Positions 53,568 to 62,995 of a stretch of DNA of 64,000 bases are shown here, one piece after another. Positions within the stretch are counted from its first letter, which is position 1, and every line of letters begins with the position of its first letter. This stretch comes from Winogradskyella marincola (lineage in GTDB: Bacteria; Bacteroidota; Bacteroidia; Flavobacteriales; Flavobacteriaceae), in the NCBI RefSeq assembly GCF_029624125.1, contig NZ_JARSBN010000001.1:575901-639900 (forward strand), read 5' to 3'. The position numbers and the translations under genes were made by a program. The notes under the pieces are model-generated. The model had not been told where the DNA came from and did no database searches. It saw only the letters and a list, made by a program, of their open reading frames with translations.

Positions 53568-55595
53568 ATGAAGTTACTAAATTTCACCATAATAAAACTC
53601 ACAGTTTGTCTCATTCTGGGCATTATCATTGCTCATTATTTTAAACCAAACTTTAGTACAACCATTTTATTAAGTACAGGATTAGTAGTTACTGTTTTTG
53701 GATACTACTTATTTCTTAGAAACAAACACAGTAAACAACCGCTCTTCGGCTTAATTTCTTATTTCTGCATGATAAGTTTAGGAATTAATGCTTATAATTT
53801 TCAGGATGATAAAGTCAGCCAAAGCCATTACAGCCACTTAGATTCCAATAACTCAATTGAATTAACGTTCAAAATTAAAGAGCGTCTAAAACCAGATCTG
53901 TATAACGACAAGTATATTGTCTCATTGATTTCAGCCAATAAGAATGAAGCTTCAGGACACCTACTTATCAATATTAAAAGAGATTCTTCTTCTAGCCCAC
54001 TACCTGTTGATGCCATTATTTATACAAAATCAGATTTAAAAGACATTCAGAAACCACTGAATCCGCATCAATTTGATTACAGCAAGTATTTGGAGCTGAG
54101 ACAAGTTTACAGCCAAATTTATCTTCAACAGGATCAATTCTTAACACTTTCAGACCAACCTACAACTATTTATGGTTATGCTGATTTATTTAGGAGTTCT
54201 ATTAACGAAAAATTGATTAATGCTGGTTTTAAAGATGATGTTTTAAGCATTATCAATGCGCTACTTTTAGGCCAAAGGCAGACTATTGATAAAAGCATTT
54301 ATAACAATTATGTGAATTCTGGCACTATTCATATTCTAGCGGTTTCTGGCTTACATGTTGGTATTCTATTACTGATTCTCAATTTTATTTTTAGACCACT
54401 ACTACTGCTTAAATATGGACACGTTCTAAGGCCAATAATTATTATTACGATACTTTGGTTGTTTGCTATTGTAGCAGGACTTTCACCTTCCGTTACGAGA
54501 GCTGTTACAATGTTTAGCGTTATAAGTTTTGCTATGCATCTTAAACGACCGACCAACATTTACAACACACTAGCCATTTCGGCATTTTTTCTTCTACTTG
54601 TGAAACCTGTTTTTCTATTCGAGGTTGGTTTTCAGATGAGCTATTTAGCGGTTTTGGGTATTGTGAGCATTCAACCTATTTTATATAAACTCTGGCAACC
54701 GAAATACTGGATTTTAGATAAACCTTGGCAGATCTTTACAGTAACTCTTGCTGCTCAAGCTGGTGTTCTGCCTATTGGTTTATTCTATTTTCATCAATTT
54801 CCTGGATTGTTCTTTATTTCTAACCTTGTGGTGATTCCTTTTTTAGGATTAATTCTTGGTTTTGGTCTTTTAGTGATTTCCATGGCTATGATTGGTTTTC
54901 TTCCTAAACCTATTGTTGAAATTTATAGTTTAATTATAGAATGGTTAAATGGATTTATAGCTTGGGTCGCTCAGTTTGAAGATTTTTTGCTCAGAGATAT
55001 TCCTTTTGCTTTAATTCAGGTATTAATTACTTACATCTTAATTATTAGTGTTGTTCAGTTTTATAAATTAAAAACATATAAATGGCTAGTTATTTCCTTT
55101 ATTAGCATTATTACTTTGCAAGGCACTTACGTTTTCAATAAGTTTCAAAATCAAAATGAATCTTTAATTGTCTTTAACAAAAGTCGCTTTTCTATTTTAG
55201 GATTTAAACACAATGAAACACTTGAGGTGTACCATAATCTGGATTCTACAAAACTTCGGAATGATAATATTATAAAGAATTATAAAGTTGGAGAATTAAT
55301 AGATAATGTTGCCCAATATAAGCTAGAAGACATCTATACGTTTAACAACAAGACACTACTTGTCATAGATAGTTTGGGTGTTTATAAGAATCTTTCTTTT
55401 CAACCAGATTATATTCTACTACGAAATTCTCCGAAGGTAAACCTTACAAGAATGATTGAAAACCTACAACCACAACAAATCATTGCTGATGCCAGCAACT
55501 ACAAATCTTACGTAAAACGATGGACAGCTACTTGTAGAGATAAAAAAATCCCTTTTCATTATACAAATGAAAAGGGCGCTTTTATTATTAAATAA
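53568..55595 (+). CDS. comEC: ComEC/Rec2-type DNA uptake channel, lacking an intact metallo-beta-lactamase domain
   Basis: This 675-residue polytopic protein has an N-terminal DUF4131-like region (membrane helices, then LTFKIKERLKPDLYNDKY), a helical competence domain with ILAVSGLHVGILLLI near 255-269 and AGLSPSVTRAVTMF near 305-318, and several further helices. In typical ComEC a C-terminal metallo-beta-lactamase domain follows. Here only about 150 residues remain (IVFNKSRFSILGFKHNETLEVYH) with no HxHxDH motif, so nuclease activity is not expected from this protein. Short versions are common in Bacteroidota. It mediates single-strand DNA entry if competence is present. Confidence 0.88.
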   Translation: MKLLNFTIIKLTVCLILGIIIAHYFKPNFSTTILLSTGLVVTVFGYYLFLRNKHSKQPLFGLISYFCMISLGINAYNFQDDKVSQSHYSHLDSNNSIELTFKIKERLKPDLYNDKYIVSLISANKNEASGHLLINIKRDSSSSPLPVDAIIYTKSDLKDIQKPLNPHQFDYSKYLELRQVYSQIYLQQDQFLTLSDQPTTIYGYADLFRSSINEKLINAGFKDDVLSIINALLLGQRQTIDKSIYNNYVNSGTIHILAVSGLHVGILLLILNFIFRPLLLLKYGHVLRPIIIITILWLFAIVAGLSPSVTRAVTMFSVISFAMHLKRPTNIYNTLAISAFFLLLVKPVFLFEVGFQMSYLAVLGIVSIQPILYKLWQPKYWILDKPWQIFTVTLAAQAGVLPIGLFYFHQFPGLFFISNLVVIPFLGLILGFGLLVISMAMIGFLPKPIVEIYSLIIEWLNGFIAWVAQFEDFLLRDIPFALIQVLITYILIISVVQFYKLKTYKWLVISFISIITLQGTYVFNKFQNQNESLIVFNKSRFSILGFKHNETLEVYHNLDSTKLRNDNIIKNYKVGELIDNVAQYKLEDIYTFNNKTLLVIDSLGVYKNLSFQPDYILLRNSPKVNLTRMIENLQPQQIIADASNYKSYVKRWTATCRDKKIPFHYTNEKGAFIIK

Positions 55596-55651
55596 TTTCT
55601 GAAAATCTATTAAACGAGATTAAGCCGAACTAAGCTAAATAATCGACCTAA

Positions 55652-56221
55652 CTATTCCTTAAAAGTTGGCTCAAAGTTTTTGTAATACTCATTAAACTTC
55701 TCTTGTGTTGTCATTTCTTTGTACTTATCTGTCTTAAACAACTTTAAGTACAATTCTAATTTTTGTGGTTTTAAATACCCTTTTATGGCTTGGATATAAT
55801 TACCTTCTTCATTAAAAAACACCATAGTTGGGTAAGCACTAACATTTAGTGCTCGAGTAAACTGATGCACGCTATTTCTTCTACTTGCTTTTGATGCATC
55901 ATATTTAGGATTGGTATATGTTTTATCCTTATAAGTAATAGTATCTTTACCTTCTGCATTAAATTTTACTGCATAGTAATGCTCGTTAACATAATCTACA
56001 ACATCTTCGTTATGAAACGTATTTTTATCTAGCATTTTACACGGACCACACCAATTGGTATAAACATCCATGATGATTTTTTTAGGTTCTTTTTCCTGAA
56101 GCTTAATTGCTTCTTCTAAAGTCATCCAATTGATTTCTTTCTCTGGTGCTTCTGTAGTCTTTTGAAAAGACACTAATGTTCCAAAAGCTATAAAGGCTAT
56201 AAGTAATTTTGTTTTTCCCAT
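55652..56221 (-). CDS. Periplasmic thioredoxin-fold protein
   Basis: This 189-residue protein has an N-terminal hydrophobic signal (about 5-18, LLIAFIAFGTLVSF) and a thioredoxin domain with TNWCGPCKML; the CGPC redox pair is at 58-61. VSAYPTMVFF near 120-129 holds the cis-Pro. A C-terminal helical extension completes it. It resembles the thioredoxin-like DUF255/DsbD-type reductants of flavobacteria, with export inferred. It lies downstream of two POT transporters but beyond a terminator. Confidence 0.85.
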   Translation of the reverse strand: MGKTKLLIAFIAFGTLVSFQKTTEAPEKEINWMTLEEAIKLQEKEPKKIIMDVYTNWCGPCKMLDKNTFHNEDVVDYVNEHYYAVKFNAEGKDTITYKDKTYTNPKYDASKASRRNSVHQFTRALNVSAYPTMVFFNEEGNYIQAIKGYLKPQKLELYLKLFKTDKYKEMTTQEKFNEYYKNFEPTFKE

Positions 56222-56257
56222 AACTGATTTGTTGCAATTCTTATACCGAACTTACAA

Positions 56258-56283
56258 AAAATGCTCCTGATTAGGAGCATTTT
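56258..56283 (-). terminator. Intrinsic terminator of the peptide-use operon
   Basis: AAAATGCTCCT (56258-56268) pairs fully with 56273-56283 around a 4-base loop. On the minus strand a T-rich tract (TTTTTTGTAAG) follows. It lies 25 bases past the stop of the first POT gene and before the thioredoxin-like gene. Confidence 0.85.
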
Positions 56284-56307
56284 CTAATTATTTTAATAAT
56301 TGTGTTG

Positions 56308-58686
56308 CTATTTGACACCGTGCATTAGTTTTTTTAGCACAGGATTTAATAAATACACCAATACACCTGCAGCAACAGGTACTATGGTAAAAATCATAAA
56401 GAATGTAGACAAACTATACTCTTTAGTTATATTTTCTATTTGACCACCTATAACCGCTGCCAATTTATTACCAATGGCTATTGCCAAATACCACATACCA
56501 AACATGAAACCTATCATTCTGGCAGGCACTAATTTACTCACATAAGACAAACCTACGGGAGATAAACAAAGCTCACCAAGTGTATGGAATAGGTAGGCCA
56601 AAATTAGCCATATCATACTCACCTTAACACCTTCTTGGATTCCTGCAGAACCAAACGCTAGCAATCCAAATCCTACACCCATTATAATCAATCCTAATGC
56701 ATATTTACTTGCCGCAGAAGGATTGTATTTACTTTCCCACCAACGAGAAAAGAAAGAAGCAAAAGCAATAATAAAGAATGAATTAAGAATACTAAACCAA
56801 GACACTGTAATCTCTACTTCATTTTCTTTCACCTTTGTTATTTTAGCTTCAACTATACCATTATCTCTATTTAAATTCTTACCATTTTCTCTTGCAAAAG
56901 CTAAACGTTCTTCTGTAAGATACCCAAACTCTGAACCTTCATTATTTTTGGCAATCATATAGATTTTATCACCTCTACTTAACACTTGTGGTTCCGCTAC
57001 AGAAGTTGTTTTTTCTTCAATAACATAAGCTGGATTTATAACCATATTTTCTGTAACAGCAGTGTTGAAATACAGTTCTTTTAAAGGAATTTTAAAAACT
57101 TCTTTTTCCTTTTTGTGGTAAAAAACAACAGCCTCTTTACTGTTATCAAATGATAAAACTTTGTTTATATATTCATCATTAAACTTCCTCTGTTCTTCTT
57201 TCTTTTCTTTGTTATCATATAGCTCAGACTTTTTAAGTTTTATAATTTGCCCATCATAAGTCATACTATCTATCACTAAAGATTTCTCTTCTCCATCTAT
57301 TAAAGCAAAGAATTTTCCTGAAAGCAATTTGTCCTTATACAGGTCCAATCTGTTTTCATCAATTTTATAACTATTAGAATCTGCATTTGTCTTAACCACT
57401 TTGTAAGATGCATCATAAGCTACCGTATTAAAATCACGGTTAAGCATCCATCCTACAATTGCCCACATCAATAAAAAGCAGACAACAAGAACTACATTAG
57501 AAGTGGATATTTTGTTATAGGTTTTTTTCCATAACAAGTACAGTACATAGGTTATTATTACTAAAGGAATTATGGTTAATAAAGCATTTATGATATTAAA
57601 TGCTATAGCTGCATTACCACTTAACATTCTATCTACATTATCTCTGGCAAATACAATTAGCGAAGACGCTCCTTGCTCAAAAGACATCCAAAAGAAAACT
57701 GTAAAAAATGCAAAAATGATAAAAGCTATCATACGGTCCCTAATGACTTTAGTGTAGCGTCCTATTCTACTAATTACTAGATACAAAAACGCAACTAAAG
57801 CAAAAAGAACTGCTACATACTGACCTTCTAGGCTTCCTATTCTAAGCGCAGAAAACATATCAAAACCTGCTATTTTTGACAACGGATCATTAAAAGCATA
57901 TCCTAAACCAATTACCGATGAAATAAGAATAAGTATTTTATCTATAGTCGTAAAAGGGTTTGGCTTTTCATCATCACCATCATCGCTTCTCTTCTCTGGG
58001 TACTCTTCATTTATATTTTGAGGAATTTCTAACTCAACATTTTTAGATGGTTTAGCACCTATATCACCAAATAATTTTCCAGCTAACCAAAACTGAATAG
58101 TTCCTAATAACATAAATACACCTGCAAGACCAAAGCCCCAAGCCCATCCAATTTTTTCTGCTAAATAACCACAAAGCATCATACCAAAAAATGCACCTGC
58201 ATTAACACCCATGTAGTAGATGGTATAAGCACCATCCTTTTTTTCTGGGTTTTCTTTATACATTTCAGAAATAATCGATGTCATTGTAGGCTTAAAAAAA
58301 CCTGTTCCAATAACTAATAATGCTAATCCTATATAAAGAGACGCTTCAGTTTCAAAAGCCATTGAGACATGTCCTAAAGTCATAATAAAAGCACCAATAA
58401 TAACAGCCCAACGATAACCTGTAAATTTATCTGCAATGATTCCACCAACAATTGGAGTTATATAAAGCAACATAGCATAAGTACCAAATAGAGCACCTGC
58501 GTTTTCAACAGACCACTCCCATCCTGGATTGTAGCCAACCAAAGCCATTGTTAAAAAATTCACTAAAAGAACGCGCATTCCATAAAATGAAAAACGCTCC
58601 CACATTTCTGTAAAAAATAAAACAAAAAGTCCTGCTGGATGCCCAAGAACCTTGTCCTTAAATAGATTTTGAATATCTGTGCTCAT
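56308..58686 (-). CDS. POT family proton:oligopeptide symporter with long hydrophilic insert
   Basis: This 792-residue inner-membrane transporter has the POT signature FTEMWERFSFYGMRVLL (25-41, with the E-x-x-E-R proton-coupling motif), the IVGGIIADKFTGYR loop (78-91) and a late ELCLSPVGLSYVSKL motif near 709-723. Between helices lies a soluble insert of about 190 residues (from NRDFNTVAYDASYK near 415 to about 610), rich in Lys and Glu. The typical POT protein is about 450-500 residues without it. The insert is probably periplasmic. It is co-transcribed with a second POT gene and a DPP-IV-like peptidase, so it imports the di- and tripeptides released. Confidence 0.92.
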   Translation of the reverse strand: MSTDIQNLFKDKVLGHPAGLFVLFFTEMWERFSFYGMRVLLVNFLTMALVGYNPGWEWSVENAGALFGTYAMLLYITPIVGGIIADKFTGYRWAVIIGAFIMTLGHVSMAFETEASLYIGLALLVIGTGFFKPTMTSIISEMYKENPEKKDGAYTIYYMGVNAGAFFGMMLCGYLAEKIGWAWGFGLAGVFMLLGTIQFWLAGKLFGDIGAKPSKNVELEIPQNINEEYPEKRSDDGDDEKPNPFTTIDKILILISSVIGLGYAFNDPLSKIAGFDMFSALRIGSLEGQYVAVLFALVAFLYLVISRIGRYTKVIRDRMIAFIIFAFFTVFFWMSFEQGASSLIVFARDNVDRMLSGNAAIAFNIINALLTIIPLVIITYVLYLLWKKTYNKISTSNVVLVVCFLLMWAIVGWMLNRDFNTVAYDASYKVVKTNADSNSYKIDENRLDLYKDKLLSGKFFALIDGEEKSLVIDSMTYDGQIIKLKKSELYDNKEKKEEQRKFNDEYINKVLSFDNSKEAVVFYHKKEKEVFKIPLKELYFNTAVTENMVINPAYVIEEKTTSVAEPQVLSRGDKIYMIAKNNEGSEFGYLTEERLAFARENGKNLNRDNGIVEAKITKVKENEVEITVSWFSILNSFFIIAFASFFSRWWESKYNPSAASKYALGLIIMGVGFGLLAFGSAGIQEGVKVSMIWLILAYLFHTLGELCLSPVGLSYVSKLVPARMIGFMFGMWYLAIAIGNKLAAVIGGQIENITKEYSLSTFFMIFTIVPVAAGVLVYLLNPVLKKLMHGVK

Positions 58687-58716
58687 AAAAAAAAGCTAAT
58701 TTAGTTAGTAGAGAAA

Positions 58717-58744
58717 TCCCTCGTAAATATTAATCTGCGAGGGA
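58717..58744 (-). terminator. Weak hairpin between the two POT genes
   Basis: TCCCTCG (58717-58723) and CGAGGGA (58738-58744) form a 7-base GC-rich stem with a 14-base loop in the 70-base gap. The T tract that follows on the minus strand is poor, so it may only reduce read-through or protect the upstream mRNA. Confidence 0.4.
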
Positions 58745-58756
58745 ATTAATTTGTTT

Positions 58757-60586
58757 TTAGTTATTAATTTCAGGATCTGCTATTTCGTACTTTTCAGTTT
58801 CAAGCATTTCGTGCTCATTGTCTTCCGCACCGTGTGTTAATTTCTTTAATCGCTTTAAGAACAAAATAAGAAGTAAGCCAAATGCAACAGTAAATATTAC
58901 CAACCATTTAAAAGTAGTATACTCTACTTCACTTTGTTGCTCTTCTAACACAAAAGACACACCATAATCTTTACCATCTCCTTTATTTGCTGTTATCTGA
59001 GCTTTGTCTTTATCCTTTTCAAAAGATAGCTTAGCATGGTAAGGATTAGAAGCTGTAATTTTATTTTCTTTTAAGGTTGCTAACAACTCATTTGTATTAG
59101 CATCTTCTTCTTTAGATAATTCAAAAAGAGAATTTAAATCCTTTTCTGTTTTATATTCTTTAAAAACAACGCTTCCATTTTCTTCATAAACTTTAGCTCT
59201 TATACTAAAATTTTTATCTTCATTAATCGGAAATTCTGTTATCTCAACAACTTCTTTATTTTCATTTTTAATTTTGAAAGTTTCTTTTTCCATGTAAGGC
59301 AAAATTTGTTCTTTGCTTACAATCATTTTACCTTCAAAAGGTTCTAACTGCGCAGACTCACCAATGCTTCCTGCCAGTTTATTACCAAAACCTGTTGCCG
59401 CAAAATATACTCCCATCATAATTGAAGCATACTTTAAAGGCGCTAACTTAGTAATGAACGATAATGCTACAGGAGATGTACATAACTCTCCTATTGTATG
59501 AAACAAATAAGCAAGGAAAATCCAAATCATAGCTGCTTTACCGAATGTTTCTGCACTTGCTTCTTGAGAAGCAAACATCATAAAAACATAACCAAGTCCC
59601 ATTATAATGGTACCTATTGCCATTTTAAATAATGAAGAAGACTCTTTTCCTTTCTTTTTCCACCAGATCCAGAAACCACCTATTATAGTTCCAAAAATAA
59701 TTATATAACCAGCATTTAATGATTGGAATACAGCAGCTGGTATTTCTGCTAACCAACTCCAGCCTGTGCTTCTATCTACCTTTGCATCTGTGTAAAGGTT
59801 CATTAAACCACCTGCTTGCTCAAAAGCTCCCCAAAATACTACTACAATTAAAAATGAAATAAGTAATACTATTACTCTATCCTTTTCAATTTTATTTAAA
59901 GGTCTTTTTGCAGCTTCTTGCTCAGCCATTGAAGCCTCTTTCCCGCCAGAAAACTCTCCAACACCCTTTAAAAACTTTTGGCCCCAAACAAAAACTAATT
60001 GCCCAAGTAACATACCTATACCTGCTAAACCAAATCCGTAATGCCAACCATAGTAATATGCCACAAGACCTACTGTAATACTAGCTAAAAATGCACCAAT
60101 ATTAATACCAATATAAAATATAGTAAAACCACTATCTCTACGAATATCTCCTTCTTTATACAAGCCTCCTACCATAGTAGAAATATTTGGCTTAAGACCA
60201 CCAACACCTAGAATAATTAAAAGTAATCCTGTAAAAAACGCCCAATCTTGTGGTATTGCTAAAATACCATGTCCAAAACAGAGTAAAAGTCCACCAAGCA
60301 TTACGGTCTTCTTTTGACCTAAAAATTTATCAGCAATCCAACCTCCTGGTATTGAAGCAACATAAACCAACATTGTATACCATCCATATAACCAAATAGC
60401 ATCTTTATTTGTCCATCCTAATCCTGGATCTATTGCTGTAGCAGATGTTGCCATGTATAATACCAAAATACCACGCATTCCGTAGTAAGAAAAGCGCTCC
60501 CACATTTCAGTAAAAAACAAAATGAATAAACCTACTGGATGCCCAAAAAGTTCTTTTTGGTGCGGTTGTTTAGTTGCTGTTGACAT
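58757..60586 (-). CDS. POT family proton:oligopeptide symporter
   Basis: This 609-residue transporter has FTEMWERFSYYGMRGILVLY (25-44), GGWIADKFLGQ (81-91), GFTIFYIGINIGAFLAS near 152-168 and ELCTSPVALSFITKL near 369-383. A soluble insert of about 150 residues lies late in the protein (about 405-560, containing EITEFPINEDKNFSIRAKVYEENG), before the final helix KWLVIFTVAFGLLLILFL. The insert is shorter than, and different from, the one in the next gene, and its position also differs. It follows the peptidase gene by 28 bases. Confidence 0.92.
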   Translation of the reverse strand: MSTATKQPHQKELFGHPVGLFILFFTEMWERFSYYGMRGILVLYMATSATAIDPGLGWTNKDAIWLYGWYTMLVYVASIPGGWIADKFLGQKKTVMLGGLLLCFGHGILAIPQDWAFFTGLLLIILGVGGLKPNISTMVGGLYKEGDIRRDSGFTIFYIGINIGAFLASITVGLVAYYYGWHYGFGLAGIGMLLGQLVFVWGQKFLKGVGEFSGGKEASMAEQEAAKRPLNKIEKDRVIVLLISFLIVVVFWGAFEQAGGLMNLYTDAKVDRSTGWSWLAEIPAAVFQSLNAGYIIIFGTIIGGFWIWWKKKGKESSSLFKMAIGTIIMGLGYVFMMFASQEASAETFGKAAMIWIFLAYLFHTIGELCTSPVALSFITKLAPLKYASIMMGVYFAATGFGNKLAGSIGESAQLEPFEGKMIVSKEQILPYMEKETFKIKNENKEVVEITEFPINEDKNFSIRAKVYEENGSVVFKEYKTEKDLNSLFELSKEEDANTNELLATLKENKITASNPYHAKLSFEKDKDKAQITANKGDGKDYGVSFVLEEQQSEVEYTTFKWLVIFTVAFGLLLILFLKRLKKLTHGAEDNEHEMLETEKYEIADPEINN

Positions 60587-60614
60587 ATAATTTGATTTAG
60601 TTAGTTTTAATTAA

Positions 60615-62846
60615 TTAGCCTTTAATTTTAGATGGCTCTTTTTCTTCCTTCTTGTTATCTTCTGTTTTATCACCTAGAGTCTTGTGAATAAAATTTGTCA
60701 TCTTTTTGTAAAGGTGCAATCTTGTGTTACCTCCATAGATGCCATGGTTTTTATCAGGATAAATCATCCATTCAAATTGCTTATCTGCTTGTATTAAAGC
60801 CTCAACCATACGCATGGTATTCTGTACATGTACATTATCATCTCCTGTTCCATGTATTAGTAAAAAGTCTCCTTTTAGTTTATCGACATGATTAATAGGC
60901 GAGTTATCGTCATAACCACTAGGATTTTCGTCTGGTGTGGTCATATAACGCTCGGTGTAAATAGTGTCGTAAAATCTCCAACTTGTAACAGGTGCTACTG
61001 CGATGGCCATTTTAAACACGTCATTGCCTTTAAATAAAGCATTACTACTCATAAAACCACCATAGCTCCATCCCCAAATTCCGATGCGTGACGCATCTAT
61101 ATAAGGCAGCGATCCTAACTTTTTAGCCGCTTCTATTTGGTCTTCAACTTCATATTTCCCTAATTCTTTCTGCGTTACTTTTTTAAAGTCTGCTCCTTTA
61201 AAACCTGTCCCTCTACCATCAATACAAACTACAATATAGCCTTGTTGTGCCAGCATTTGATACCAATAATCATTTGCACCATTCCATCGGTTTGCCACTT
61301 GCTGAGAACCTGGACCTGAGTATTGATACATAAAGAGCGGATACTGCTTACTTTTATCAAAATCAGCAGGTTTTATCATCCACATATTTAAATCGTTACC
61401 ATTAACGTTTATAGTACTAAACTCCTTTTTAGACGTTACATAGTCTCCTACTTTTTGAGCTAAGCGATCGTTATCCTTAATTCCTTTTACAAGATTTCCA
61501 TTCTTAGAATCATGCAAAGTATATTCGTAAGGCGTGGTTGCACTGGAATGTGTATTAATAAAATATGTAAAATCAGCACTAAATGAAGCGCTGTTGGTAC
61601 CTTCGGTTTTTGTTAATTGGGTTTTATTCTTACCATTTAACTTTACTGAATACACATCTCTGTTTATAGAACCGTTTTCAGTAGATTGAAAGTATATAGT
61701 ATTAGCCTTTTCATTAAAGCCGTAGTAGTCGGTAACTTCCCAATTGCCATCTGTTACCTGATTGATTAACTTCCCTGATTTGTCATAGTGGTAAATATGA
61801 TTAAAACCGTCTTTCTCGCTCGTCCAGATAAAGCTATTATCTTTCAAAAATGTTAGATTGAAAGTTACATCGATATACGCATCATCCTTTTCAGCTAGTA
61901 CTAAATCAGAAGCATTAGTTTTAGTGTTTATAAACCAAAGATCTAATTCGTTTTGATGACGATTCATATATTGAGCACTTAGCACATTTGCATCGTTTGT
62001 CCACTTTAATCTTGGTATGTAAAAATCATCGTAAGTCTTATCTACCTTTAGCTCTTGTAATTTTCCTGCTTGTAAATCGTATAAGTGTAGAGATACTTTC
62101 GAATTTTTCTCACCTGCTTTAGGATACTTAAAAACCTGCTGTGTCTGGTACAGATTAGAACCATAAACATCCATAGAAAACTCTGGCACTTCAGATTCAT
62201 CAAAACGAATAAAAGCGATTAAGTTGCTATCCGCATTCCAATCAAACGCTCTTACAAAACTAAATTCTTCTTCATAAACCCAATCCGTAATACCGTTAAT
62301 GATTTTATTCTTCTCACCATCATTCGTGATTTGTTTTACCTTACCTGAACTTAAATCTTTTATGTAAAGATTATTTTCATACCCATAAGCAATTTTAGTT
62401 CCATCTGGCGATAAAGTTGGCTCTTGTACCATTTGGTCTGAAACCTTTGTTAATTGCTTTGTATTGATATCATACACATAATACTCACCTAAAGCAGATC
62501 TTCTGTACACAGGAATTTCGTTGGTTGTTAAAACCACTTTAGATTCATCTTTGCTAAACGTGTAATCAAAAAACCCTCGTAGTTCTGAAATATCTTCAGA
62601 AGACACTAAGGTCTTTACTTTTTTTAAGGTTTTATAATCGTAAATATCGATGGTAGATGTGCCGTTTTGCCTGTTGTAGTTTAATACGGAATACTGCGTT
62701 CCGTTGTTCATAGAATGTAAGGCTTGCATACCTTCAGTTCTAAAGGCTCCACTCCAAATTTCTTCGAGGGTAATTTGTTTATCCTGACTGTAAATCAAGG
62801 TGGTAGTTAGGAATCCAATAATAGCTACGAAGTATCTTAATTTCAT
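60615..62846 (-). CDS. Dipeptidyl-peptidase IV-like serine peptidase (S9B)
   Basis: This 743-residue protein has a signal peptide (1-20, ending in LIYSQ). A beta-propeller domain covers about 35-480 with repeated SPDGTKIAY-type blades, and the peptidase domain carries GWSYGGF (Ser594), GTGDDNVH (Asp669 or 670) and KNHGI (His701). WVYEEEFSFVRAFDWNAD near 193-210 has the double Glu that binds the free N-terminus in DPP-IV. It should release X-Pro dipeptides in the periplasm. It is the first gene of an operon with two peptide symporters, a coherent peptide-scavenging unit. Confidence 0.93.
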   Translation of the reverse strand: MKLRYFVAIIGFLTTTLIYSQDKQITLEEIWSGAFRTEGMQALHSMNNGTQYSVLNYNRQNGTSTIDIYDYKTLKKVKTLVSSEDISELRGFFDYTFSKDESKVVLTTNEIPVYRRSALGEYYVYDINTKQLTKVSDQMVQEPTLSPDGTKIAYGYENNLYIKDLSSGKVKQITNDGEKNKIINGITDWVYEEEFSFVRAFDWNADSNLIAFIRFDESEVPEFSMDVYGSNLYQTQQVFKYPKAGEKNSKVSLHLYDLQAGKLQELKVDKTYDDFYIPRLKWTNDANVLSAQYMNRHQNELDLWFINTKTNASDLVLAEKDDAYIDVTFNLTFLKDNSFIWTSEKDGFNHIYHYDKSGKLINQVTDGNWEVTDYYGFNEKANTIYFQSTENGSINRDVYSVKLNGKNKTQLTKTEGTNSASFSADFTYFINTHSSATTPYEYTLHDSKNGNLVKGIKDNDRLAQKVGDYVTSKKEFSTINVNGNDLNMWMIKPADFDKSKQYPLFMYQYSGPGSQQVANRWNGANDYWYQMLAQQGYIVVCIDGRGTGFKGADFKKVTQKELGKYEVEDQIEAAKKLGSLPYIDASRIGIWGWSYGGFMSSNALFKGNDVFKMAIAVAPVTSWRFYDTIYTERYMTTPDENPSGYDDNSPINHVDKLKGDFLLIHGTGDDNVHVQNTMRMVEALIQADKQFEWMIYPDKNHGIYGGNTRLHLYKKMTNFIHKTLGDKTEDNKKEEKEPSKIKG

Positions 62847-62966
62847 ATTAATCTTTTTTCAATAAAGCAATGCCAAGTTTACTAAAAAATATGCAAAAAT
62901 CAGGCATTATTAACAGTAAATCGGCAATAATAGTGGAATAGGCACACATTTTATGCCAATCCTAAG

Positions 62967-62974
62967 TATCTTTG
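62967..62974 (+). promoter_or_regulatory. Probable -7 element of the HMG-CoA reductase gene
   Basis: TATCTTTG matches TAnnTTTG and is followed by GCAA, the common flavobacterial form. It lies 21 bases before the ATG. No TTG is visible at the expected upstream distance. Confidence 0.55.
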
Positions 62975-62995
62975 CAATTTAAAATCAATTTAACT

